This document shows, in pieces, positions 26,064 through 32,981 of a stretch of DNA of 64,000 nucleotides. Under the pieces are notes generated by a model. That model saw only the letters and a list, made by a program, of their open reading frames with translations, had not been told where the DNA came from and searched no databases. Positions within the stretch are counted from its first letter, which is position 1. Every line of letters begins with the position of its first letter. Both the position numbers and the translations under genes were made by a program. This DNA comes from Natrinema saccharevitans (GTDB taxonomy: Archaea; Halobacteriota; Halobacteria; Halobacteriales; Natrialbaceae), in contig NZ_LWLN01000001.1 in the NCBI RefSeq assembly GCF_001953745.1, positions 1,798,001 to 1,862,000 of the forward strand, given 5' to 3'.

Positions 26064-26215
26064 CCGGCCCCGTCGGTACCGGGCGCCGACCGGACGGACG
26101 GAACACGTTCGGGAGAGGAACCGCATCCGACGGGCGCGTCGGTCCGACCGAGTCGCTCCGTGCCGGATCACCGGCGATCCCGGCCCGTCCCGTCGGTCCG
26201 CGCGGCGCTCGAGGA

Positions 26216-26301
26216 CTATAGTAGCTCTTGAAAGTCAATGCACATCCGATCGCAGGACAGCGTTGTGATCGGTGTGTAAATAGTTTCAAGAGCTACTATA
26301 G
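26216..26301 (+). repeat. 84-base miniature inverted-repeat element, copy B
   Basis: This copy has perfect terminal inverted repeats, CTATAGTAGCTCTTGAAA and TTTCAAGAGCTACTATAG (18 bases with the outer C/G). Relative to copy A at 20471-20554 it has eight substitutions and no length change. The inner arms are CCGATCGCA and TGTGATCGG, where a C to T change still allows a G-U pair, hinting that the folded form matters. It lies between genes, 150 bases after the hydrolase. Confidence 0.85.
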
Positions 26302-26589
26302 CATGATCGAATCCCGCAGTCGGTCGGCCGAATCGTCGCCGAACCGTTCGTCCTGTCGTTGGCCGTCGTCGACGCGCTCGTCGTCGCCGTTCCTCGGCGG
26401 CGCATCGCCTGAGTTCCTGCTGATCAACGCCGCCTTCGGACTCGGTTTTATTCTCCCGTGGCGGCTGGCGGTGACGGGCGGCTACCGTTGGCGGTCGGAC
26501 CGCGAGTCATCTACCCACGGCTAAAACCGTGGGCTTGAGCGTGGGATTCCCCTTCTGCCGACAGTGTGTCGTAGGCCCCGTCACTACCG
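26302..26589. other. Non-coding stretch with membrane-protein remnant and IS end
   Basis: From 26302 to about 26505 I see no complete gene. One frame (about 26410-26505, plus strand) reads EFLLINAAFGLGFILPWRLA, which looks like a leftover membrane-protein piece but has no start region and runs into the insertion-sequence-like hairpin at 26507-26552. The rest, up to the PhoU-like gene, has no recognisable signal. Confidence 0.4.
26507..26552 (+). mobile_element. Stranded end of an IS200/IS605 (IS1341-type) element
   Basis: The sequence contains CCCACGG-CTAAAA-CCGTGGG (26514-26533), preceded by TCATCTA and followed by CTTGAGCGTGGGATTCCCC. In haloarchaea, hairpins of the form CCCACGGCTAAA...CCGTGGGC mark the ends of IS200/IS605 and TnpB-only elements. 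No tnpA or tnpB frame lies beside it, so it is a solo end or a palindrome-associated miniature element. Confidence 0.55.
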
Positions 26590-27282
26590 CTACTGTTCCG
26601 TCGCTATCCATTCCTCGCTACTCGAGACGAGTACCAACTGGTCGGTGACGTCCTCGATCGTGTCTACCAACTCGTCGAACAGGTGGGCGAACCGGTGGAG
26701 CATCCACGGGTCCGAACGGCTCTCGTCCGAAAACGCGTCGGCGATGAGATCGTTTCGGAGTTCATCGCAGGCGCTCTCGGCGGTACGGACCGTCTCTATC
26801 TCCGCCACGATGGACCCGGATTCGGTGGGTGAACAGAGCAGGCGGGCAAACGTCGCCATGGCCTGACTGAGGGCCTCCATCGCCGACGCCGCACACTCGA
26901 CCATCTCCTCGTACCGCCGGAAATGGGTCTCGGGCGGCGACGGGGCGATCGTCAGCAACTCCTCCGCGATCTTTTCGGCGGCGTTTGCGATGTCGTCGAC
27001 CCGCTGGTACAGCCTGATGATCTGCGTGGAGTTCAAGTGGATACGCGTGTTCCGGAGCCCGATGTCCCTGGCAGTCGCGTTCGTGATGAGCGCGCTAATC
27101 CGTCGATTGGTCCGATCGCACTCGCTTTCGCGGGTGCGGATCTCGTCGACGGTCTCCCGATAGTCCCGTTCGGCCAGATAGTCGTCGAGCAGTGTCCCGA
27201 CGAGAGTGACGCATTCTGTAACTCCGTCAATATATAGGTTCGTCTCAGTAATAAGTTCGCTGTCCAGCGTCTTTCCAGCCAT
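26590..27282 (-). CDS. PhoU/DUF47-family protein
   Basis: The 230-residue protein is all helical with a repeated heptad look. Stretches such as LHSTQIIRLYQRVDDIAN-like LNSTQIIRLYQRVDDIANAA, EKIAEELLTIAP and FAHLFDELVDTIEDVTDQL fit the DUF47 (PhoU-like) four-helix plan, in which acidic residues bind metal clusters. Such proteins often accompany PiT phosphate transporters, but none is nearby, so its partner is unclear. A/T-rich sequence upstream (27283-27345) holds the promoter. Confidence 0.75.
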   Translation of the reverse strand: MAGKTLDSELITETNLYIDGVTECVTLVGTLLDDYLAERDYRETVDEIRTRESECDRTNRRISALITNATARDIGLRNTRIHLNSTQIIRLYQRVDDIANAAEKIAEELLTIAPSPPETHFRRYEEMVECAASAMEALSQAMATFARLLCSPTESGSIVAEIETVRTAESACDELRNDLIADAFSDESRSDPWMLHRFAHLFDELVDTIEDVTDQLVLVSSSEEWIATEQ

Positions 27283-27392
27283 CGCTTCGAGGTATCGTGG
27301 TGATTAAAAGTAGGTTGATATTTTCTCTATATACGACTCCATAGGGACGGCGCACTCGTCGCGGCGTTCGACTGCACCGTCCGATCGACGAC

Positions 27393-27665
27393 CTACGCCT
27401 CGGACACCGACGCCACGGACCGCCGGTACCGTCGCAGCGTTTCGCCGTCCCCGTCGCGGAGCGCGCGGAGGATTCCCACCGCGCCGGCGGCGGCGAACCC
27501 GCGGGCGAGCGTCCCCGACAGCGGCGGCGCGGTCTCGTCGCCGGTCGCGACGACGTAGTAGCCGACGTACCCGGGCAAGAGCGCGTGCGCACACGGTGAA
27601 AAAAGTATAGCGATGCCGGCACCGAGGGCGAACGCCACGGTACCGTGGCGTTCGCCGCTCGTCAC
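27393..27665 (-). pseudogene. Truncated cytochrome c biogenesis gene ccdA-like
   Basis: From a GTG at 27665 the frame reads MTSGERHGTVAFALGAGIAI and continues LFSPCAHALLPGYVGYYVV, the first span of CcdA with its redox-type SPC segment. CcdA proteins pass electrons across the membrane for thiol reduction and need about six spans. Here only the first is left, followed by 30 residues that do not resemble CcdA (ILRALRDGDGETLRRYRRS). The gene is therefore a remnant of about 90 codons. It is in frame with the gene piece upstream, so the two read as one artificial 229-residue frame. A perfect 30-base palindrome lies at its 5' end. Confidence 0.6.
27627..27656. repeat. Perfect 30-base palindrome
   Basis: GGCGAACGCCACGGT followed directly by its reverse complement ACCGTGGCGTTCGCC. 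It lies inside the first codons of the ccdA-like remnant (residues GERHGTVAFA). A 30-base perfect palindrome is very unlikely by chance even at high GC. It may be a scar of rearrangement or a cruciform-forming site. Confidence 0.85.
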
Positions 27666-28082
27666 GTCACCCACCCCCGACGGCGTCGATCGCCGATTGG
27701 ATCTCGTCGGCCGAGTTACGCCCGCGACCGACGGGCCGCCGACGGCGATGGTCGCGCCGAGGAGGACCTGGACGGGGAAGAGAACGAGCGCACAGCCGAG
27801 ACCGGTCACGCGACGGCCGACCGCAACCCGGCGAGCGGCGAGCCCGGACGCGAGAACGAGGCAGCCGGCCACGAGCGCCGCCACGCGATGGCCCCAGTAG
27901 AGGTAGGTGGTGCCGGTGGCCGAGCCGACGATCGGATCGGTCGAACAGGTCGGCCACGCGCTGCAGGCGACCGCGCTATCGGTCGTCGAGACGGCGGTCC
28001 CGAGCGCGACGAGGACGTACGCCGCGATCACCGTTGCTGTCAGCAGGTCCGCGAACCGTCGTCGACTGTGTTCAGCTGTCAT
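27666..28082 (-). pseudogene. Truncated haem A synthase-like (CtaA/COX15) gene
   Basis: The start (FADLLTATVIAAYVLVALG, then ACSAWPTCSTDP, GHRVAALVAGCLVLASG and LVLFPVQVLLGATIAVGG) is the N-terminal half of a CtaA-like membrane protein, with about three spans and a WGHRVAA haem-ligand-type histidine. After VGGPSVAG the match ends. A different frame then reads NSADEIQSAIDAVGGG and stops at 27667, one base before the ccdA-like start. That tail looks like the C-terminus of a thioredoxin/TlpA-like protein. I read this as a deletion that fused the head of ctaA to the tail of a tlpA-like gene. Confidence 0.5.
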
Positions 28083-28169
28083 CCGTAGGTAAACTCCCGG
28101 CCGTTCCCGTCCCCGTTTCCGTGGCCTCTCGATCGGTCAGTTACTCGATCCGCCCGTCGCCCGACGGCG

Positions 28170-28605
28170 TTAGACACGCCAGATGACGGTCACGACGTCG
28201 TCGTCGCGTTCGACCGCCTCGTAGCTGTAGCCGCGGCCGTCCAGCTTCGGGAAGAGGAACTGGGGAACGCGGTCGTTTCGCTGGACGAGAACCGTCTCGT
28301 CGGGCAGGTCGACGAGCGTCTCGAGCGTCCGCTGGAGCGGCTCCGGCGGCCCGGCCGACCGGGCGGCCCGATCGGGCCGCCACTTTCGGGAACGTCGCGA
28401 CGAACTCGTCGGGTGCGACCCGTTCGACCTCATAGCCGTCGGCGTCGAAGCTCTCGACTTCGGCGTCGAACTCGTAGAACAACGGCTTGGGTTCGTGACC
28501 GTTGACGATCGTCAGCGTTTCGCCCGGCTCGAGGGCCGCGAACTCGTCGTGGATGGTCGGATGGCGGTTCGCCGGCGGGACGTCCCTGACGTCGAGTCGC
28601 GTCAT
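28170..28605 (-). pseudogene. Double DUF2249 gene broken by a frameshift
   Basis: Frame one starts at the ATG at 28605 with a complete DUF2249 unit (TRLDVRDVPPANRHPTIHDE, then ALEPGETLTIVNGHEPKPLF and FVATFPK). Past 28395 it continues as unlikely sequence to a stop at 28141. A second DUF2249 unit (PEPLQRTLETLVDLPDETVL, RNDRVPQFLFPKLDGRGYSY, DDDVVTVIWRV) is read in another frame and ends at 28170. The change of frame coincides with a perfect 20-base palindrome at 28362-28381. Either one two-domain gene lost its frame, or two genes lost the sequence between them. DUF2249 genes often sit beside haloarchaeal denitrification and other anaerobic respiration genes. Confidence 0.6.
28362..28381. repeat. 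Perfect 20-base palindrome at the DUF2249 frame break
   Basis: GGCGGCCCGA is followed by its exact reverse complement TCGGGCCGCC. The palindrome lies where the first DUF2249 domain ends and the second begins in another frame. Replication slippage at such a hairpin is a simple way to lose the frame. Confidence 0.75.
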
Positions 28606-28686
28606 GCGATCCGTACTCGGGTCGAGTCCCGTATCGACGTGTGCACGAATGCGTTCGCCCAGCTTTCGAGGACGGAGCCACGAGAT

Positions 28687-28923
28687 CTACGCGTGTTCGA
28701 TGTTGACGTGCCAGACGCTGCGCTCCCGTTTTTCGCTCTCGTGGGTGAACCCGCGATCGTCGAGGACCTCGTAGAGCGGCTCCGACTCGAGCGGGGCGAT
28801 CAGCCGGAGCCGTTGTTCAGCCTCCAGTTCCTCGAGGGCGGCCATGATGTCGTCGAACGGCTGTCCATCGATTTCGCGGACGTCGAGCGTTTGTTCGGCT
28901 GATTCGGTCGCGATCGAGCTCAC
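28687..28923 (-). CDS. DUF2249 domain protein
   Basis: From a GTG at 28923 the 78-residue protein has one DUF2249 unit: TLDVREIDGQPFDDIMAALE, then LRLIAPLESEPLYEVLDDRG and the final strand SVWHVNIEHA. The domain has a sirA/TusA-like fold. No catalytic cysteine is seen. The longer open frame upstream of 28923 crosses the promoter and looks non-coding, so GTG is preferred. It lies divergently from the bat-type regulator, with NarO-like boxes between them, which suggests regulation with anaerobic respiration. Confidence 0.75.
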   Translation of the reverse strand: MSSIATESAEQTLDVREIDGQPFDDIMAALEELEAEQRLRLIAPLESEPLYEVLDDRGFTHESEKRERSVWHVNIEHA

Positions 28924-28952
28924 GTTCCGCCCGTGGATCGGTGGTCGTTCGT

Positions 28953-29047
28953 CCGAACGTGTTCGGCCCGACGACCTTCCCACGCGGTAGGAAGTGGGCG
29001 AACATATTCGTAGCCACCGCGATATAGATTCGAACGGAACACGTTCG
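28953..29047. promoter_or_regulatory. Divergent promoter with CGAAC...GTTCG boxes
   Basis: Three palindrome-like boxes lie here. CGAACGTGTTCG is at 28954-28965, extended to CCGAAC-GT-GTTCGG. CGAACATATTCG is at 28999-29010. CGAACG-GAACA-CGTTCG is at 29031-29047, directly before the ATG at 29049. The first two differ by one base from CGAACATGTTCG, which I recall as the motif proposed for the denitrification regulator NarO in Haloferax volcanii. GATATAG (29021-29027) is a likely TATA element giving a leaderless regulator message. On the other strand CTATATCG could serve the DUF2249 genes. Confidence 0.6.
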
Positions 29048-29048
29048 T

Positions 29049-29723
29049 ATGGCCCAAGCAACACTCAGTCTCACGATGCCCGAGGAGGTCTGGATCCACC
29101 AGATATCGACAGACTACCCCGAGTCGACCTTCCGGGTGCTGGCCGCCGTCCCCGGCTCCGAGTCCGGGTTCGCTCTCGTCCGGATCGCCGGCTCGTCGGT
29201 GCCGGAGGTGATCGAGGACATGAACGATCACCCCCAGCTTACCGAACTCACGCTGGCCCAGTGGAGCGACGACGAGGCGACGGTCCACTTCGAGACGACG
29301 GCGCCGCTGTTGCTGTTCTCCTCTCGAGAGTCGGGGATGCCCATCGAGTTGCCGGTCGAGATTCAGGACGGCGAGGCGAAGATCGAGGTGACCGGCTCCC
29401 GAGAGCGACTCGCAGGACTCGCCGAACAACTCGAACACTTCGGGCTCCAGTACCGGATCGAACACGTCCGCGAACGGCTCCACGAGAGCCAACTGCTCTC
29501 CGAGCGCCAACTCGAGGTCGTCATCGCCGCGGTCGACGAGGGCTACTACGACACCCCGCGGTGCTGTTCGCTGACCGATCTGGCCGGTCACCTGGACATC
29601 GCCAAGTCGACCTGCAGCGAGACGCTCCACCGGGCCGAGGGGGCGATCGTCAAGCGGTTCGTCGAGGATTTCTCGGGACTCGACGACGAGGAGGAACTCG
29701 AGGAGCAACTCGCGACCAGCTAA
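29049..29723 (+). CDS. Bat-type helix-turn-helix regulator (DmsR/NarO-like group)
   Basis: The 224-residue protein has a beta-rich N-terminal domain (residues 1-140) and the C-terminal HTH of the bacterioopsin-activator type: LLSERQLEVVIAAVDEGYYD, then CCSLTDLAGHLDIAKSTCSE and TLHRAEGAIVKRFVEDF. Such proteins control bop, dms and denitrification genes in haloarchaea. Its only cysteines are three in the HTH region; the N-terminal cysteine cluster described for NarO is absent, so it is probably not an iron-sulfur oxygen sensor itself. It is divergent from the DUF2249 genes and 250 bases ahead of the Fe-S/NrfD operon. The leaderless ATG at 29049 is chosen from the TATA position. Confidence 0.85.
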   Translation: MAQATLSLTMPEEVWIHQISTDYPESTFRVLAAVPGSESGFALVRIAGSSVPEVIEDMNDHPQLTELTLAQWSDDEATVHFETTAPLLLFSSRESGMPIELPVEIQDGEAKIEVTGSRERLAGLAEQLEHFGLQYRIEHVRERLHESQLLSERQLEVVIAAVDEGYYDTPRCCSLTDLAGHLDIAKSTCSETLHRAEGAIVKRFVEDFSGLDDEEELEEQLATS

Positions 29724-29804
29724 GTCATCGGTCTCTGTCCGCGCGCGGTCCGGGCCTCCGCGGCTCGATGGAGTTGCTAATATAGCACACCCTATATATA
29801 CCTA

Positions 29805-29816
29805 CGAACATGGTCG
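29805..29816 (+). promoter_or_regulatory. NarO-like box before the Fe-S/NrfD operon
   Basis: CGAACATGGTCG differs at one position from the palindrome CGAACATGTTCG and matches the boxes at 28954 and 28999. It lies right after an A/T-rich CTATATATAC, which could be a TATA element, and about 155 bases before the first operon ATG, implying a long 5' leader. Confidence 0.5.
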
Positions 29817-29894
29817 TATTGATTCTCAGGCGTTGGAAATTGGCTTGATGCTTCATCCGAGTAGGGTTGTGAGTGCCGGAGTGAGGATCCACAA

Positions 29895-29966
29895 ATGAAC
29901 GATTTGAAGTGCATGCCGTCGAGTAGCCCCGGCATGACACCAGTGTCATATCCAGAGGTGTTCTGA
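29895..29966 (+). CDS. Possible 23-residue leader peptide of the operon
   Basis: An ATG at 29895, with GGAGTGAGGA upstream as a ribosome site, opens MNDLKCMPSSSPGMTPVSYP and two or three more codons to TGA at 29964-29966, four bases before the ATG of the Fe-S gene. Its second half overlaps the inverted repeat ATGACAC-CA-GTGTCAT (29934-29949). The tight spacing to the main start suggests translational coupling, but there is no proof that it is made. Confidence 0.25.
   Translation: MNDLKCMPSSSPGMTPVSYPEVF
29934..29949. promoter_or_regulatory. Inverted repeat in the leader of the Fe-S/NrfD operon
   Basis: ATGACAC and GTGTCAT are perfect 7-base arms separated by CA. It lies 21 bases before the operon ATG, downstream of the likely promoter, so it could be a repressor site or an RNA hairpin near the ribosome site GAGGTG (29955-29960). 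Confidence 0.4.
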
Positions 29967-29970
29967 TCTA

Positions 29971-31632
29971 ATGAGTACGGACGACGAATCATTCCACCCG
30001 CTCGGCGAGGAGTGGGAAGACGAACTCGAGACGATGCTCGACGATACCGAGTACGACAGCGAACTCGGTATGGAGATGGCCCAGGACGCGATGCGGGTCA
30101 CGAAGGGCGAACTCTCCGAGGCCGAATTCCACGACCGCTATCACGAGGAGGTCATGGAGGAGTTCGGCGAGGACGAACGCCCGACCAAGGAAGCCTACGA
30201 GGCGGCCCAAGAGGAGGCGAAAGGCACCGTCTCCAACATGCTCAGTCGGTTCGATGGCGACGGCGAGGAGACCCGTCGCGAGACGATGAAGAAGATGGGT
30301 GTCGGCGCTGCGGCCGTCGGGATGGGCGCGTTCGGGACCGCTGCGGACGGTCCCGGACAGAGCCTCGCGGCGGAAGAGGGACCCCGACAGGAGACCACCG
30401 AGGAGAGCGACACCCAGTGGGGGATGACGATCGACCTCGATCGTTGTGACGGCTGTCTCTCCTGTATGACCGCCTGTTCTCAGGAGAACGACGTCGATAA
30501 GGGGGTCAACTGGATGTACGTCATGGCCTGGGAGGACGAGAACCACTCCGGTGCCAGCGACGGCGAGAACACCGATACCAGTAGCCAGTTCAACCGACTC
30601 AGCGACTACAACATGCTCGTGCGGCCGTGCCAGCACTGCACGGACGCCCCCTGCGAGAAGGTCTGTCCGACCACGGCTCGCCACACCCGCGACAAGGACG
30701 GGCTCGTCCTGACCGACTACGACGTCTGTATCGGTTGTCGGTACTGTCAGGTCGCCTGTCCCTACGGCGTCAACTACTTCCAGTGGGACGACCCCGACGT
30801 CGCATACGAGGATATCGACGGCCTCGAGGATCCCGAGGACCCCGACGAGATCACCCACGCCGAGTACGAACACGGCGAGCGCTGGGTCGACAGCCGCGCG
30901 CCCCGTGGTGTGATGAGCAAGTGTACGATGTGTCCGTCCATGCAGGACGGCAAACAGGGCGATGACAAGATCGGAACGACCGCGTGCGAAACGGCCTGTC
31001 CGCCGGACGCGATCCAGTTCGGGAACGTCAAGGACGAGCGCAGCGACCCCTCCCAGCACCGCGAGTACCCGACCAAGAGCCGCGCGGTGATCGACATCAA
31101 CGCCGACGTTCCGTCGGCGGACGTCGTCGACGAAAACGTCAGCGACGGCGACAGCCTCGAGGACGCCATCGAGGCGATCGACAGCACCGAAAACGCGGAG
31201 CTCGACGAGACCATGGTTTCGGTCGCGAAGGCGATCGAGATTCAAAGCCGGGATGCCGAAACCGAGCCCGGCGACGAGGAGAACAACAGCATCCTCGAGC
31301 AGCAACAGGCGGTCCTCGAGTTCGTCACCGCGCTCGAGGAGTACGTCGACCTCGAGAGCGAGAGCGCCCGCGAGACGCTGGATCTGGACCAGGTAGACGA
31401 TCTCGAGAGCGCCGCCCAGATCCGACTCGAGCAGTACGCCGGCGACCCGAGTTCGTTCCAGTTGCTCGAAGATATCGGGACGAACCCGAACATCACGTAT
31501 CTCGGAACTCAGCCCGGACCGGAGGCCCATCAGGTCGAAGGGCCGACCAAGTACGAGGACGTCGACTTGCTCGACAAGCGCCAGGAATACCTCGACAACG
31601 AGACGGTCGGTGACGCAGGGGTGAGACTATGA
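29971..31632 (+). CDS. Four-cluster ferredoxin-type Fe-S subunit (DmsB/PsrB-like)
   Basis: The 553-residue protein has an acidic helical N-terminal domain (residues 1-95), a twin-arginine-like TRRETMKKMGVGAAAVGMG (about 100-120) and then the four cysteine groups of DmsB/NrfC-type electron-transfer subunits: CDGCLSCMTAC (from 159), CQHCTDAPCEKVCP (from 220), CIGCRYCQVACP (from 253) and CTMC...CETACP (from 318). These should hold four [4Fe-4S] clusters. A long acidic tail (360-553) is extra compared with DmsB. The Tat-like motif is internal, so export may depend on a partner or a later start. Its stop overlaps the next ATG as ATGA. No catalytic molybdopterin subunit is present in the operon. 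Confidence 0.85.
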   Translation: MSTDDESFHPLGEEWEDELETMLDDTEYDSELGMEMAQDAMRVTKGELSEAEFHDRYHEEVMEEFGEDERPTKEAYEAAQEEAKGTVSNMLSRFDGDGEETRRETMKKMGVGAAAVGMGAFGTAADGPGQSLAAEEGPRQETTEESDTQWGMTIDLDRCDGCLSCMTACSQENDVDKGVNWMYVMAWEDENHSGASDGENTDTSSQFNRLSDYNMLVRPCQHCTDAPCEKVCPTTARHTRDKDGLVLTDYDVCIGCRYCQVACPYGVNYFQWDDPDVAYEDIDGLEDPEDPDEITHAEYEHGERWVDSRAPRGVMSKCTMCPSMQDGKQGDDKIGTTACETACPPDAIQFGNVKDERSDPSQHREYPTKSRAVIDINADVPSADVVDENVSDGDSLEDAIEAIDSTENAELDETMVSVAKAIEIQSRDAETEPGDEENNSILEQQQAVLEFVTALEEYVDLESESARETLDLDQVDDLESAAQIRLEQYAGDPSSFQLLEDIGTNPNITYLGTQPGPEAHQVEGPTKYEDVDLLDKRQEYLDNETVGDAGVRL

Positions 31633-32981
31633 GTACGAAAGAGCCGTCAGAGGAGGACATCCTGCGACCGATCAATACGTTCACGAACAAGTACATCGCT
31701 CTGTACGGCATCTCCGCGCTCGCTCTGGTCGCCTTCCTCGTCGCGTGGGCCTACCAGCTCCAACAGGGCCTGATCGTCACCGGCCTCGGCGACTGGGGGA
31801 CCGGCGGCGGTTCGACCTGGGGCCTGTACATCGGCGCGTTCATCTGGTGGGTCGGGATCGCTCACGGCGGTATCATTCTCTCGGCGGCCGTCCGCCTGCT
31901 GGGGATGGACCGGTACATGCCGGTCGCCCGCCTCGCCGAGATGCTGACCATCGCCGGACTCTCCGCGGCCGGCTTCTACATTCTGGTCCACATGGGTCGC
32001 CCGGACCGGATGGTCACCAGCGTTATCGGCCACTACCACATCACGGTCAACAACTCGCCGCTGGTGTGGGACGTGACCGTCATCACGGCCTACTTCGTGA
32101 TGACCGCGACCTACCTCGGTCTGACGCTTCGCTACGACGTGAGTCGACTGCGCGACGACCTCCCGTCTCATTTCGAACCGGTCTACAAGCTCCTGACTCT
32201 GGGCTACTCCAAGAAAGAAGACGAGATCATCGAGCGGATGGTCTGGTGGCTCGCGGCCGCGGTCATCATCATGGCACCGCTCCTGCTTCACGGCGGCGTC
32301 ATTCCGTGGCTGTTCGCCCTGCTGCCGGCGATGCCGGCCTGGAGCGGTGCGATCCAGGGGCCGCAGTTCCTCTCGATCGCCCTCACCTCGGCGATCAGTG
32401 GCGTGATCCTCATCGCGTACGCGTTCCGTCGCGCCTACGACTGGGATCACATCTTCACCGACGACATCTTCCGCGGCCTCCTGCTATGGCTCGGGTTCTT
32501 CTGCCTGCTGTTCCTGTGGTTCCAGCTGCAGCAGGTCATCAACGGCGTCTTCCTCGGCCCGACTTCCAGTGCGATTTCGACCGAGGCAAAGATCGCCCAC
32601 CCGCTGTATCAGCTCTCGATGGGGCTCGTCTTCGCGACGCTCGTCTACATCTTCGTCCAGGGCATCCGACCCGCTCTGTTCTCGAAGGGACGAGCCGTCG
32701 CCGCCGGCCTCGTCGTGCTGACCGCGACCTTCATCGAGAAACTGCTGTTCGTCGTCGAGGGCTTCCTGCACCCCGTCTTCGACATCTACGCCGCGACGCC
32801 CGGGGAATACTTCCCGAGCGCGATCGAGTGGCTCTCGCTGGCCGGGACGATCGGCATGGTGGTACTTATATTCCTCAACCTCTCGAAGCTAGTCCCGGTG
32901 GTCGAACTGCACGCGATCGAACACCTGCGTGGCGATCACGCACACGATGACGACGCGACCGAACCGGAGGTGGAAGCATGA
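31629..32981 (+). CDS. NrfD/PsrC-type membrane quinol subunit
   Basis: The 450-residue protein has about ten hydrophobic spans, with IGAFIWWVGIAHGGIILSAA near residue 75 as the NrfD signature and HPLYQLSMGLVFATLVYIFV later. NrfD proteins exchange electrons with the quinone pool and pass them to the Fe-S subunit. Menaquinone made by the men genes of this window is the likely pool. It overlaps both neighbours by ATGA, so the three genes form a coupled operon. The C-terminus is histidine- and acid-rich. Confidence 0.9.
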   Translation: MSTKEPSEEDILRPINTFTNKYIALYGISALALVAFLVAWAYQLQQGLIVTGLGDWGTGGGSTWGLYIGAFIWWVGIAHGGIILSAAVRLLGMDRYMPVARLAEMLTIAGLSAAGFYILVHMGRPDRMVTSVIGHYHITVNNSPLVWDVTVITAYFVMTATYLGLTLRYDVSRLRDDLPSHFEPVYKLLTLGYSKKEDEIIERMVWWLAAAVIIMAPLLLHGGVIPWLFALLPAMPAWSGAIQGPQFLSIALTSAISGVILIAYAFRRAYDWDHIFTDDIFRGLLLWLGFFCLLFLWFQLQQVINGVFLGPTSSAISTEAKIAHPLYQLSMGLVFATLVYIFVQGIRPALFSKGRAVAAGLVVLTATFIEKLLFVVEGFLHPVFDIYAATPGEYFPSAIEWLSLAGTIGMVVLIFLNLSKLVPVVELHAIEHLRGDHAHDDDATEPEVEA

